Shown here piece by piece: positions 1 to 7,178 of a stretch of 17,082 nucleotides of DNA; the stretch's first letter is position 1; every line of letters starts with the position of its first letter. The notes under the pieces are model-generated. The model saw only the letters and a program-made list of their open reading frames with translations, made no database searches and was not told where the DNA came from. The position numbers and the translations under genes were made by a program. Source of the stretch: Candidatus Heimdallarchaeota archaeon (GTDB lineage: Archaea; Asgardarchaeota; Heimdallarchaeia; Heimdallarchaeales; Heimdallarchaeaceae); assembly GCA_023135215.1 (NCBI GenBank), contig JAGLTP010000375.1, positions 1 to 17,082 of the forward strand, written 5' to 3'.

Positions 1-15
1 TAATTTCTATACTTA

Positions 16-26
16 AAATATATATA
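16..26 (+). promoter_or_regulatory. Possible TATA box of the RadB-like gene
   Basis: An alternating A/T run (aaatatatata) lies about 55 bp before the ATG at 75. It would place transcription start near 47 and leave a leader of about 28 nt containing a weak GGTG motif. The match is generic in such AT-rich DNA. Confidence 0.3.
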
Positions 27-74
27 CAAAGAATCTCTCGATATAACAAGATCTTGTCACGTTCTGGTGTTTGA

Positions 75-713
75 ATGCTTTCACAAATTATCAACAAGTC
101 AAAAATACCCCCTGGCATAACACATGTTGCAGGATCACCTAATTCAGGTACAACCACACTACTTTATCAACTTTGTAAGGGGATAAAAAAAGAGCATAAA
201 GTAATAATATTTGACTGTGAAATGAGTTTCAGTGCTCAACGATTACAAGAAATAATTCTTAATACAAAAATAAGTCTTCAAGATATTTATGTGATACAAA
301 TTGTGGATAAAAAACAGCAAATCAAGATTCTGATGAAGCTACATAAATTTCTAAAAAGCAAAAAATATAGTTTTATAGCAATTAATGGTATAACAGATCA
401 TTTCAGATTCAGCAATAAAACTAGAAGTGAAAGATATACACATAGGATTTTGGCTTTGCAAATGGCATATTTAAAGATGTTAAGCAAGAAACAAGATTTA
501 CCTATAATCATAACAAATCAAGTGAGTATTTTCAGAGATGATGACCAACAAAAGATTAAACCTATTGCTAATGCCGTAATAAGCAATTACTCTGACAGAA
601 CCATCATTTTTCGATACATAAACAAAAAACTCTGGAAAGCCAAATATGAAGAAGAGGAACTATACTACTCTCTCTCTTCCAATGGAATTGAAGAAATAAG
701 AGGTAACTTATAG
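75..713 (+). CDS. RadB-family RecA-like protein with degenerate ATP-binding motifs
   Basis: This 212-residue protein has the length and layout of archaeal RadB, a RadA/Rad51 paralog that assists recombination. Three stretches support the family: a P-loop region at about residues 20-28, a segment at 99-112 (FIAINGITDHFR) matching RadB's Walker B region followed by its H-x-R motif, and an L2-like 'TNQV' near 146-149. The key residues differ. The Walker A reads GSPNSGTTT, so the lysine is threonine, and the Walker B aspartate (usual 'DSIT') is asparagine ('NGIT'). ATP hydrolysis is therefore doubtful, and a structural or regulatory role is inferred. The short N-terminus also lacks the usual 'G..sLD.llgGG' lead-in. 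ATG 75 is the first in-frame start. The gene converges on the OSTC-like gene, with 3 bp between them. Confidence 0.75.
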   Translation: MLSQIINKSKIPPGITHVAGSPNSGTTTLLYQLCKGIKKEHKVIIFDCEMSFSAQRLQEIILNTKISLQDIYVIQIVDKKQQIKILMKLHKFLKSKKYSFIAINGITDHFRFSNKTRSERYTHRILALQMAYLKMLSKKQDLPIIITNQVSIFRDDDQQKIKPIANAVISNYSDRTIIFRYINKKLWKAKYEEEELYYSLSSNGIEEIRGNL

Positions 714-716
714 TTA

Positions 717-1154
717 TTAAGCCCCAGCAGGCAGTTTTGCATTATATAAGAGAAGTATAGCAACATACCATATGACAATTAAGACGGTTGCAATTAACTC
801 AACCTTTTGAGCTGTGCTGACATCAAATGCATACCTTGTTGCATGATCAAAAAGATATAGGCTCAAAGCTGCAAAAGCGAATACAAAACCAGCTACAATA
901 CCTTCGATTAGATATTGTGCGTGTAGACTGGGTGCAAGGAAGAGTGGAGCGTTTCCTCTTTGTCCAATACTGACAAGATTTTCTTGATTTACAATATCAT
1001 AAGCTCCTCCACTAAAGATGTAGAAGATTATACCATAAATTACTATATACAGAACGCTTCGTGGAATTCTTGTAGGTATTCTAATGGAGATTTGATGCAA
1101 ACTAAAATTAGGTCTCCTAATACCAGGAAAAACCCAAGGTAGCTTCCTAACCAT
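717..1154 (-). CDS. OSTC/OST3-OST6-like oligosaccharyltransferase membrane subunit
   Basis: This 145-residue protein has three predicted membrane helices, near residues 33-48, 82-102 and 118-137, the topology and length of eukaryotic OSTC (about 149 aa). Recognisable matches are the first-helix end 'SGGAYDIV' (OSTC has a TGG..YDV equivalent), 'QYLIEG' at 80-85 (OSTC QYIMEG), then a hydrophobic helix ending in an Asp after a bulky-hydrophobic run. OSTC and the C-terminal domain of OST3/OST6 are accessory subunits of the STT3 N-glycosylation complex, and OST3/6 homologs are among the eukaryotic signature proteins reported from Asgard archaea. The protein lacks the thioredoxin domain of OST3/6, so it corresponds to the membrane part only. 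No STT3 lies in the window. ATG 1154 follows a TATA-like box by about 30 bp. Confidence 0.78.
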   Translation of the reverse strand: MVRKLPWVFPGIRRPNFSLHQISIRIPTRIPRSVLYIVIYGIIFYIFSGGAYDIVNQENLVSIGQRGNAPLFLAPSLHAQYLIEGIVAGFVFAFAALSLYLFDHATRYAFDVSTAQKVELIATVLIVIWYVAILLLYNAKLPAGA

Positions 1155-1184
1155 TTTAATCTATCGTTCGAATAAAACAAACCA

Positions 1185-1191
1185 TTTTAAA
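1185..1191 (-). promoter_or_regulatory. TATA box of the OSTC-like gene
   Basis: On the minus strand TTTAAAA lies about 33 bp before the ATG at 1154. This predicts a start near 1163 and a leader shorter than 10 nt. It suggests the gene is transcribed separately from the winged-helix gene 120 bp upstream. Confidence 0.45.
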
Positions 1192-1274
1192 GATTTCGCA
1201 CTATGACAGATATTAAAGCATATTAAATTTCTAGTCTGTAATACATTTGGTTTTCTCATCTTACCTATTTTGCC

Positions 1275-2033
1275 TTATTTTTTGAATCTTATCTTTTTTT
1301 CCAAGGGATATACAGCATACATTCCTGGTGTTTTTTCCACAATACTAACTAAATACTTCTCAATATAATTTTGTGAAACCTTTAAATCAGTAGAAATCTC
1401 ATCGAATTCGATCTCATCAGCTAAGTCATATTTCTCTTCAGTATATTCAGAAATTAACTCCTCAAACTTTGTTGCATTTAGAAATGCTTCATTATTTTGC
1501 AGAACACCAAGGAGTAGTTCTTCATCAATTAAACCAAGTATAATCTTGATCAAATCATCTAATTCCACACCTAGTTTCTCATTGAACAAATTAATATCAT
1601 ATTCTTCTTCTTTATTAAGGGCAGATAGAATATATTCACGAAGGTATCGCATAGTGTAATAAGTTTTGAGTGTTAGAATACCTTTTTCAAAATGCAATAA
1701 AAGCAGTTCTAGATACTTGTTCTTAATCTCCCACTTTTCTTTTAAAATAGATAAATCTATACTTCCCTTTCCTTTAAGCTGATTCCTGATATTTGTCAAA
1801 TCTTCTTCTTGTATTGAGAAATAATATGTTGTTTCAGGTAAAAGAATTCCACTTATACTACTGTTGGATATTAGTTTGTTTGTGATTTTATATCGTTGTT
1901 GAATAGATAGCTTAGAAGTTAGTTTTCTTAAATTAATGAAATCATTGTTCTCCAGTTCTTCAATTAACGTATTAGTGAAGATTTTCTCTTTTGATATGAA
2001 AAGCTCTTTTACTTTTTTTAAGAGGGAACTCAT
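1275..2033 (-). CDS. Probable tandem winged-helix protein, unknown function
   Basis: I do not recognise a named family with certainty. From the ATG at 2033 (MSSLL...) the protein is 252 residues, highly charged and almost all helical. It shows repeated units of the form helix, 'xLS...I...LI....GILL', then a short hydrophobic strand pair, and ends in a basic tail. This pattern fits several consecutive winged-helix domains and loosely recalls the repeats at the N-terminus of eukaryotic UFL1 or TFIIE/RPC34-type proteins; that is a resemblance by eye only. The frame stays open to 2078, but the TATA box at 2062-2069 lies inside that extension, so ATG 2033 is the better start. The gene diverges from the KaiC/GTPase cluster, which allows shared control. 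Confidence 0.6.
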   Translation of the reverse strand: MSSLLKKVKELFISKEKIFTNTLIEELENNDFINLRKLTSKLSIQQRYKITNKLISNSSISGILLPETTYYFSIQEEDLTNIRNQLKGKGSIDLSILKEKWEIKNKYLELLLLHFEKGILTLKTYYTMRYLREYILSALNKEEEYDINLFNEKLGVELDDLIKIILGLIDEELLLGVLQNNEAFLNATKFEELISEYTEEKYDLADEIEFDEISTDLKVSQNYIEKYLVSIVEKTPGMYAVYPLEKKIRFKK

Positions 2034-2061
2034 GTTATTCGATTGTTTGTATGATGTTTTA

Positions 2062-2069
2062 TTTATAAA
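2062..2069 (-). promoter_or_regulatory. TATA box of the winged-helix gene
   Basis: TTTATAAA on the minus strand is a consensus archaeal TATA box. Its centre is about 32 bp from ATG 2033, predicting a start near 2038 and an essentially leaderless mRNA. It decides the start codon: the longer frame from 2078 begins upstream of the promoter. Confidence 0.65.
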
Positions 2070-2121
2070 ACATTGCACTTTGCTTTTATTTTCAAAGAGT
2101 TCAAAAAAAGAAATTGTGGAG

Positions 2122-2129
2122 TTTATTTA
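2122..2129 (+). promoter_or_regulatory. Likely TATA box of the KaiC-FIST-GTPase cluster
   Basis: TTTATTTA lies about 32 bp before the ATG at 2158, which would give a start near 2152 and an almost leaderless transcript. No Shine-Dalgarno motif precedes that ATG, in agreement. It sits about 55 bp from the oppositely oriented box at 2062-2069, forming a compact divergent promoter region. Confidence 0.5.
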
Positions 2130-2157
2130 GCTTTTTTGAGTATCAATATAGATTCAA

Positions 2158-3084
2158 ATGACACATACAGAAAGAATATCATCTGGTATGGAAGGTCTTG
2201 ATGTGCTTCTTCAAGGAGGATTAATTAAAAATTCAATTAACTCCATAGTAGGAAGCAGTGGGACTGGAAAAACAACATTTGCTTTATCTTATGTTTATCA
2301 AGGATTACTCGAGGGGGATCATATATTATATCTGTCTTTCGAAGAAACGCCTTCAAAGCTTATGGCAGAAGCAGAATCACTAGGAATAAAGATAAAAGAG
2401 ATTGCAAAAAACTACAATGATTTGATTCATCTTGTTGAAAGTGAAAAAATCGTTGAATTTATGACTAATATACTGCCTGCCTTGGCACAGAAGCTCAAAT
2501 ATAAAAACGTAAAACATACCAGAATCATATTAGATCCTCTAACACCCATTCTCTGGGAATTTCCTTCTGAGAAAGATCAAAGAAAAGTATTAACTAAAAT
2601 ATATCACCACTTAAGCTCACTAGGAACAGTATTACAGACAATTGAAGAACCAAATGCCTTTGGACAAACAGATATTGGTGCTGTTGAAACAAGAGTACCA
2701 ATATACTTATCGGACAGTGTAATCCATATCCAGAATTTAGGATTGGGGGGTAAATACAATAGAACATGTAAAATAATTAAGTCAAGAAGAACTGCTCATC
2801 ATGAAGGGATTTATCCCTTGAAATTCGCTTATGGACAAGGTATAAAGATAGATACTAGCTCCATTGCAGAGGTAATTACAGATACTAAAGCTAATGATGT
2901 AAGGTACTTGGAATTAAAGAAGAAAATTAAGGAAATGTCAAAAGACAAAGATCCAAAGAAACAGATTATCGCTCAAATTGCAAATAATCTACTTGGGGAA
3001 AGAGAGAAAAGAGAAGGAAAGGAGAATATTGAACTTGTTAACGTTTTAACCGATCCTCAAATATTGCAAGAGGTTAAGAGATGA
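2158..3084 (+). CDS. Single-domain KaiC-like RecA-superfamily ATPase
   Basis: This 308-residue protein has one KaiC domain. It opens with the family's 'RISSGMEGLDVLLQGGL' substrate lead-in (residues 6-22). Walker A is GSSGTGKT at 32-39, the catalytic glutamate pair follows a strand at 62-63 ('SFEETP'), and Walker B is 'RIILD' ending at D126. The characteristic C-terminal 'K.R...HH.G.Y' motif is at 208-219. A charged helical extension of about 65 residues follows and could bind a partner. KaiC-like ATPases serve as oligomeric switches in clock, signalling and motility-linked systems (for example ArlH in archaeal motility). The gene heads a five-gene unit, and its TGA overlaps the next ATG, so translational coupling with the Roadblock protein is likely. 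Substrate is unknown. Confidence 0.85.
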   Translation: MTHTERISSGMEGLDVLLQGGLIKNSINSIVGSSGTGKTTFALSYVYQGLLEGDHILYLSFEETPSKLMAEAESLGIKIKEIAKNYNDLIHLVESEKIVEFMTNILPALAQKLKYKNVKHTRIILDPLTPILWEFPSEKDQRKVLTKIYHHLSSLGTVLQTIEEPNAFGQTDIGAVETRVPIYLSDSVIHIQNLGLGGKYNRTCKIIKSRRTAHHEGIYPLKFAYGQGIKIDTSSIAEVITDTKANDVRYLELKKKIKEMSKDKDPKKQIIAQIANNLLGEREKREGKENIELVNVLTDPQILQEVKR

Positions 3085-3440
3085 GTTACACTCAAGGAAT
3101 TTCTTCTGAATTGGAAGATCTCATTTTTTTAGAAGATGTTGAAGCTTCAATGTTGTTCAGAATTGATGGAAATGTTGTAGAATCATGTTTTAATGAGAAA
3201 TATTCGCAGGAATTGTTGAGAACAGTCCAATGGTGTAAAGCTAACGTAGAAAAAGTTTCACTTGAAATGAGATCAAATAATCTAAACAAAGTGACATATG
3301 AACTAAATGATTTTTGTGTTCTGTTTTTTGTTGTTAATAGTGTAACAATTCTTACAACATTGGCAAATCAGAATGTGAACCTTAGCCTGTTGTCAATTGA
3401 AGCAAAACGAAAATCTCAAATCATAGCTAATTACTTGTGA
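3081..3440 (+). CDS. Roadblock/LC7 domain protein, probable GTPase regulator
   Basis: This 119-residue protein follows the Roadblock/LC7 fold order. Helix 8-18 is followed by strands at about 22-28 (ASMLFRI) and 31-36, a long helix at 41-58, a three-strand block at 71-75, 78-86 and 88-95, and a final helix at 101-119. In bacteria MglB, of this fold, is the GTPase-activating partner of the Ras-like MglA, and eukaryotic Ragulator/TRAPP-type complexes use related folds on GTPases. A Ras-like GTPase lies two genes downstream, so a GAP or scaffold role on it is inferred. The start overlaps the KaiC stop (ATGA), suggesting stoichiometric expression. Sequence divergence is high, so the assignment rests on predicted secondary structure, size and context. 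Confidence 0.7.
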   Translation: MSYTQGISSELEDLIFLEDVEASMLFRIDGNVVESCFNEKYSQELLRTVQWCKANVEKVSLEMRSNNLNKVTYELNDFCVLFFVVNSVTILTTLANQNVNLSLLSIEAKRKSQIIANYL

Positions 3441-3443
3441 GGG
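3439..3443 (+). promoter_or_regulatory. Shine-Dalgarno site of the FIST gene, overlapping the upstream stop
   Basis: GAGGG starts inside the Roadblock gene's TGA and lies 6 nt before the ATG at 3450. It fits the archaeal 16S tail and sets this start. Confidence 0.7.
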
Positions 3444-3449
3444 TTTTAT

Positions 3450-4793
3450 ATGCAAATAACAGCAGGGACAACTAGCCATAGATCAATCAAACAAGCAACA
3501 AAAGCAATAATTAGAGACGTAATCAATAATATAAACGGTACACCTGATTTTCTTTTAGTTGCTTTTACACCTAATTACCAAAGTAAGAGAGATTACGAAT
3601 ATGCTCTCGCAAAGATTTGTGAGGAAAGTGGAACAAGGAATGTAATTGGTGGTATCTTCCCAGGAGTAGCCACATCTAATGGGTTGCCAACTACACAAGG
3701 CTGTTCAGTTATGGGATTTAAAGGCGATGAGGTTCAATTTCAACCCCCTTTTGATTATACTAATGTACGTATAAATCCTAAAAAAGGTGCACAAGAAATA
3801 AAAAATGCGTATAAAGTTACAAACAAATTATCAAAGTTAGGATTTTTCTTAACACCAGGTCCATTTTATCAAGCTGATGCATTCGAGCAATTGAAGGTTC
3901 TAGATACTTTTTTCGCGAAAAAATTCAAGAAAATGTTTAATCTAATTGGGAGGATGATTAACAGAAATATGGGTAAGAATGGTTACGGTTCAACTTTATT
4001 CGCCGATACGATATTAAAAACTCTAGTAGAAGATGGAATAAAGAACGCATTAGGTGGAGCCACAATAGATTTGGACATGAAATCATGCTATCAATTCAGT
4101 GGTGATAAAGTATTCCAAAATGCTTTAGTTGGAACAATATTTTCATCCGATAAGCTCAGTTTTAACAACAATTGGACATTTGACAAATCACAGCATAGTA
4201 GAAATTTCTTCCTCACTGAATTCTTAAAAAGCAGTGGATATGTTCAGAAAATAAACAAAAAACCAGCAAATGAAGCATTTTTGGAGTTAATTGATATATC
4301 TAGAGATTTGTATGATGAAGCATTTGGTAAGTTATCATATGCTTCATTGTTATACTTATCCGCTTTAGAAAATGAGTATGAAGATTATGTTCCTTTTGTA
4401 TCCGTGTGCCACCCAATACTTGATGGAGTAATAGCTACAGTTCCAGAAAAATCGTTAAACAGTAATAATATTAAAGCTGATTTCTTTACACAATCCGGAA
4501 CTGGAATTCAAAAATCTGCTTTTGAATGTGCCAACAACCTCATACAAGGTCTGACTGATATAAGGTTTGGAATCTTCATAAATTGCAGCAATAGATTATT
4601 AATAGCAGGAGACAAGATTGATAAAGAAAATAAGCTGATTGAACAAGCAGTAGGAGAAGATGTTCCATTTATCACGCTTTATTCAGGGGGGGAATTTTCT
4701 CTAATAAACCGAAAACCGATTTATTCAGCTGTTTCCATTCATGGATTTGTTGCAGGAGAACCCACAATTAATACAAAAAATGTGGTGTTTTAA
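3450..4793 (+). CDS. FIST N/FIST C domain sensory protein
   Basis: This 447-residue protein covers both halves of the FIST module. The N-terminal half opens with 'AGTTSHRSIKQATKAI', then a strand 'DFLLVAFTP' and 'RNVIGGIFPGVATSNG', a typical FIST_N glycine-rich turn. The C-terminal half (from about 260) has 'FLELID', an extended 'VCHPILDGVIATVPEKS' and the closing 'FGIFINCSNR' and 'FITLYSGGEFSLI' strands seen in FIST_C. FIST domains are thought to bind small ligands such as amino acids and are usually coupled to signalling outputs (chemoreceptors, kinases, cyclic-di-GMP enzymes). Here no output domain is fused and no membrane segment or signal peptide is seen, so the protein is likely cytosolic. 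It lies between the Roadblock and GTPase genes, which are the probable outputs. Confidence 0.8.
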   Translation: MQITAGTTSHRSIKQATKAIIRDVINNINGTPDFLLVAFTPNYQSKRDYEYALAKICEESGTRNVIGGIFPGVATSNGLPTTQGCSVMGFKGDEVQFQPPFDYTNVRINPKKGAQEIKNAYKVTNKLSKLGFFLTPGPFYQADAFEQLKVLDTFFAKKFKKMFNLIGRMINRNMGKNGYGSTLFADTILKTLVEDGIKNALGGATIDLDMKSCYQFSGDKVFQNALVGTIFSSDKLSFNNNWTFDKSQHSRNFFLTEFLKSSGYVQKINKKPANEAFLELIDISRDLYDEAFGKLSYASLLYLSALENEYEDYVPFVSVCHPILDGVIATVPEKSLNSNNIKADFFTQSGTGIQKSAFECANNLIQGLTDIRFGIFINCSNRLLIAGDKIDKENKLIEQAVGEDVPFITLYSGGEFSLINRKPIYSAVSIHGFVAGEPTINTKNVVF

Positions 4794-4817
4794 ATCTTTT
4801 TTAGGATATGATTTATA

Positions 4818-5414
4818 ATGAGCAATTTATACTCACATAACACAAAACAGGGAAACATTCTCAAAATAGCTGTTTTAGGGCTAGGTTCTGTAGGAAAAAC
4901 AACGATTTCAAAAGGTTATTCAGGTGAGATTTCCGATCTTAATCAAATATCTATGACAAAAGGTGTAGACATAACAGTGAAGAGAATGGTTCATTGTGGT
5001 AAAACAGTTACACTTCAAATTTGGGATTTTGCAGGTCAAAAGCAATTTAGATTCATGATAGATGTCTTTCTTCGTGGAGTAAAAGGAGTAATTTATGTTT
5101 ATGATGTTACTGATATTGAAACCCTCGTTTATCTAAACGAGTTTGTCGACCTAACAAGAAATTATCTTGCTAACCACTTTTATCCAACAATACCCGAGAT
5201 ATTGGTTGGAAACAAACTAGATATAGAAAATGCTGAGGTATCAATAGAGGATGTTCATGATTTTATGAAAAATTATAACATTAAAAAACACTTTCTAGTT
5301 AGTGGTCTTTATTCTGTAAACGTATCAGAGCCATTTGAGTATATAGTAGATCAGATAATCAACAAAGAAAGCAATTTAGCCGATGAACTAGTTTCAAAAT
5401 ATTCGGGTAACTAA
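4818..5414 (+). CDS. Ras-like small GTPase
   Basis: This 198-residue G protein has all five motifs: G1 GLGSVGKT (21-28), G2 threonine around T47, G3 'WDFAGQ' (69-74), G4 NKLD (132-135) and G5 'SGL' (162-164). G3 keeps the catalytic Gln of Ras (Q61 equivalent; here Q74), so hydrolysis is expected, probably assisted by the Roadblock protein two genes upstream. There is no C-terminal cysteine or CaaX-like box, so no lipid anchor of the Ras/Rab type. It could be an Arf/Rab-like or MglA-like switch; Asgard genomes carry many such GTPases. The start at 4818 lies 24 bp after the FIST stop with an AGGA motif upstream, consistent with one transcription unit. Confidence 0.9.
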   Translation: MSNLYSHNTKQGNILKIAVLGLGSVGKTTISKGYSGEISDLNQISMTKGVDITVKRMVHCGKTVTLQIWDFAGQKQFRFMIDVFLRGVKGVIYVYDVTDIETLVYLNEFVDLTRNYLANHFYPTIPEILVGNKLDIENAEVSIEDVHDFMKNYNIKKHFLVSGLYSVNVSEPFEYIVDQIINKESNLADELVSKYSGN

Positions 5415-5436
5415 CAAAATAATCAGTGGAATTGGA

Positions 5437-5769
5437 ATGGAAAACAAAGATAGGTATATCATGAAAGCATTCAGTTGTGAGAAATGTGGAAGAATGGTGG
5501 AATGTAAAATTGAAAAAAAACAGATTGAGGAATTAAAAGAAAGTCAGTTGTTTAACTTTGTATTAATGCATGCTGATGACCACACACTTATCTTATCAAT
5601 TGATAGTAGGGGAAATATCAGAAGATCAAGGGTTGCTTCTCTTAGTTCAGATGCTAAAAAAGAAACCAGCATACCCTCCTTTCAAGATTATCCTGTCTTA
5701 GAAGAATGCAATAATCTTGTCGACGCGTTCAATGTTTATCTAAAAAATACTTTACCTTGTGATGAATGA
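5437..5769 (+). CDS. Small Cys/His protein at the end of the GTPase cluster, unknown function
   Basis: I do not recognise this 110-residue protein. Near the N-terminus it has C14-x2-C17 with a further C23, and then an unusual 'MHADDHTLILSID' segment (44-56) with two histidines and two aspartates followed by a basic 'IRRSR' strand. The Cys and His residues could bind a metal, but the four-ligand set is not a standard zinc ribbon. The C-terminal half is a hydrophilic linker and an amphipathic helix. The gene starts 22 bp after the GTPase stop on the same strand, so it probably belongs to the same operon and could be an adaptor or effector. A second in-frame ATG at 5461 (MKAF) is an alternative start that keeps both cysteines. 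Confidence 0.65.
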   Translation: MENKDRYIMKAFSCEKCGRMVECKIEKKQIEELKESQLFNFVLMHADDHTLILSIDSRGNIRRSRVASLSSDAKKETSIPSFQDYPVLEECNNLVDAFNVYLKNTLPCDE

Positions 5770-5794
5770 TATCACAATGATGTAAGTTATGATA

Positions 5795-5835
5795 AAAAAT
5801 TAGAAAAATAAATAATAATTAAAAAAATAGTAAAA
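5795..5835 (-). terminator. Poly-T terminator region of the ribosomal protein operon
   Basis: Read on the minus strand, the DNA just past the L12 stop carries several T runs, the longest T7 at 5827-5821. Short T tracts without a hairpin are the usual archaeal terminator. No comparable T run follows the plus-strand cluster ending at 5769. Confidence 0.55.
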
Positions 5836-5846
5836 AGATGAAGAAA

Positions 5847-6152
5847 TTATCCAAATAAGGCACTTAAACCTAAATCAGAGTCCTCTTCTGGTTCTTCTTC
5901 CTTCTTTTCTTCTTTTGCTGCTGGAGCAGCTTTCTCGCTTGTAGTTGCTGCGGGTGCTGCTGCGGGAGCAGCAGCCATAACAGCTGTTTTCAAAGCTTCG
6001 TTTATGTCAACTTCTTTCAAAGCTGCAACTAATGCTTTGACACGAGATTCATCTACTTTTGCACCAGCGGCTTCAAGTATTCCTTTTACCTTTGCTTGAG
6101 TTATACTTGAACCAAGTTCATGTAGTACTAATGCAGCATATACGTATTCCAT
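5847..6152 (-). CDS. rpl12: Ribosomal protein L12 (P1/L7-L12 stalk protein, archaeal type)
   Basis: This 101-residue protein is the archaeal/eukaryotic P1-type stalk protein. It has an N-terminal helical dimerisation domain (1-55, 'MEYVYAALVLHELG...'), an Ala/Pro hinge (58-80) and an acidic tail ending 'DLGLSALFG'. Dimers bind the C-terminal part of L10/P0 and recruit GTPase translation factors through the hydrophobic tail. It is the last gene of L1-L10-L12, 10 bp after L10. An AGGTGA Shine-Dalgarno motif on the minus strand (6164-6159) merges with the L10 stop codon and sets the start. The closing residues closely match those of L10, as expected for proteins that present the same factor-binding peptide. 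Confidence 0.97.
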   Translation of the reverse strand: MEYVYAALVLHELGSSITQAKVKGILEAAGAKVDESRVKALVAALKEVDINEALKTAVMAAAPAAAPAATTSEKAAPAAKEEKKEEEPEEDSDLGLSALFG

Positions 6153-6162
6153 TTTTTTTCAC

Positions 6163-7170
6163 CTATCCAAATAATGATCCTAACCCTAAATCTTCCTCGG
6201 GCTCTTCTTCTATCTTTTCTTCTTTGCTCTCTTCTTTAACAACCGGTTTGGCTGGTTTTGAAGAAGCTGTTTGTTTTGTTTTTCCTTGAACCTTCTCTGA
6301 TACAGCTTCGGGATTTTTATTAACAACCTGGCTAGCTAACGAAAGACCATTGTTAGCTGCTTTTGATAAAATCAATGGTAAAGATTGCTTTGTTAAAAAT
6401 CCAGCAGCAACAGAAAGATTTACCGCTCTTTGATGGACGTTTGTAAGAATGAGGGGTAAGCTTTGTTCTGTAACAATACCTGCATTCATCGCAAGATTCA
6501 ATGCTGAAGTATGTGCCCACCTTATTCCTTGTTCGTAGAAATCGTAATCTATTATAAGAGAGTCTCCAGGAATTATAACTCCGTTTTCAAATGCTATTAT
6601 GAACTTTAGACCAGCTTCAAAAGGTTCTATGTTCAACCTTCTTAGAAGAAGAGCAACGGTTCTGTTAACACGTTCTCCTTCTTTTGTAACAACAGCTTCC
6701 TCCACTATACGAATTTGTCCTCCTTCAATCCTTGTTTTTAAACCTAGAGATTGAAGTTCTGCTATGACAGGTCCAGGAGGTATTCCAGTATTCATAGGTC
6801 TAATTATAACGTCATTCGGAGCTATTTGACCGACCTTAGCAGGGGCAGGAACTTTGTTTTTATCCATAAAAGAAGCAAGTTTGTAAGGATTAGTTTCAGT
6901 CAATATGAAGGCGCATGATCCTACTATATATTCGTTTATTTTTTCTATTCCTTTAACTTTCTTCTTTGCCTCTGAAACAGCTATTCTCATTAAACTGTTT
7001 TTAGCCATAATTATCCTAGCTTCTTTCCTTAAATCTTTCCGAACTTGTTGTACAATTCGAGCATTTATGTTATCTATTCTTACTAGTCCAATGATAGGGT
7101 AGGATTGAAGTTCTTGTTTCAGTTTTTCAACTGTGCTTTTTTTCTTTTCCGAAATTCTTGTAGAAGACAT
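6163..7170 (-). CDS. rplP0: Ribosomal protein L10 (P0, stalk base)
   Basis: This 335-residue protein is the full-length archaeal/eukaryotic P0. The N-terminal rRNA-binding domain includes 'YPIIGLVRIDNINARIVQQVRK' in part, and the inserted domain typical of archaea and eukaryotes follows ('NTGIPPGPVIAELQSLGLKTRIEGGQI'). A helical spine that docks L12 dimers comes next, then a low-complexity hinge (about 295-320) and the acidic tail 'EEDLGLGSLFG'. It anchors the stalk to 23S rRNA domain II. The start at 7170 lies 8 bp after L1 with AGGTGG just upstream (7180-7175 on the minus strand), overlapping the L1 stop. Long spine helices suggest several L12 dimers are bound, as in other archaea. Confidence 0.97.
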   Translation of the reverse strand: MSSTRISEKKKSTVEKLKQELQSYPIIGLVRIDNINARIVQQVRKDLRKEARIIMAKNSLMRIAVSEAKKKVKGIEKINEYIVGSCAFILTETNPYKLASFMDKNKVPAPAKVGQIAPNDVIIRPMNTGIPPGPVIAELQSLGLKTRIEGGQIRIVEEAVVTKEGERVNRTVALLLRRLNIEPFEAGLKFIIAFENGVIIPGDSLIIDYDFYEQGIRWAHTSALNLAMNAGIVTEQSLPLILTNVHQRAVNLSVAAGFLTKQSLPLILSKAANNGLSLASQVVNKNPEAVSEKVQGKTKQTASSKPAKPVVKEESKEEKIEEEPEEDLGLGSLFG

Positions 7171-7178
7171 TTGGCCAC

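Noticed and set aside
2034..2078. N-terminal extension of the winged-helix protein
   Set aside because: The consensus TATA box lies inside it, so the transcript should start downstream of the upper ATG.
5762..5846. Terminator for the plus-strand signalling cluster
   Set aside because: Only short T runs occur on the plus strand; the visible T tracts serve the opposite strand.
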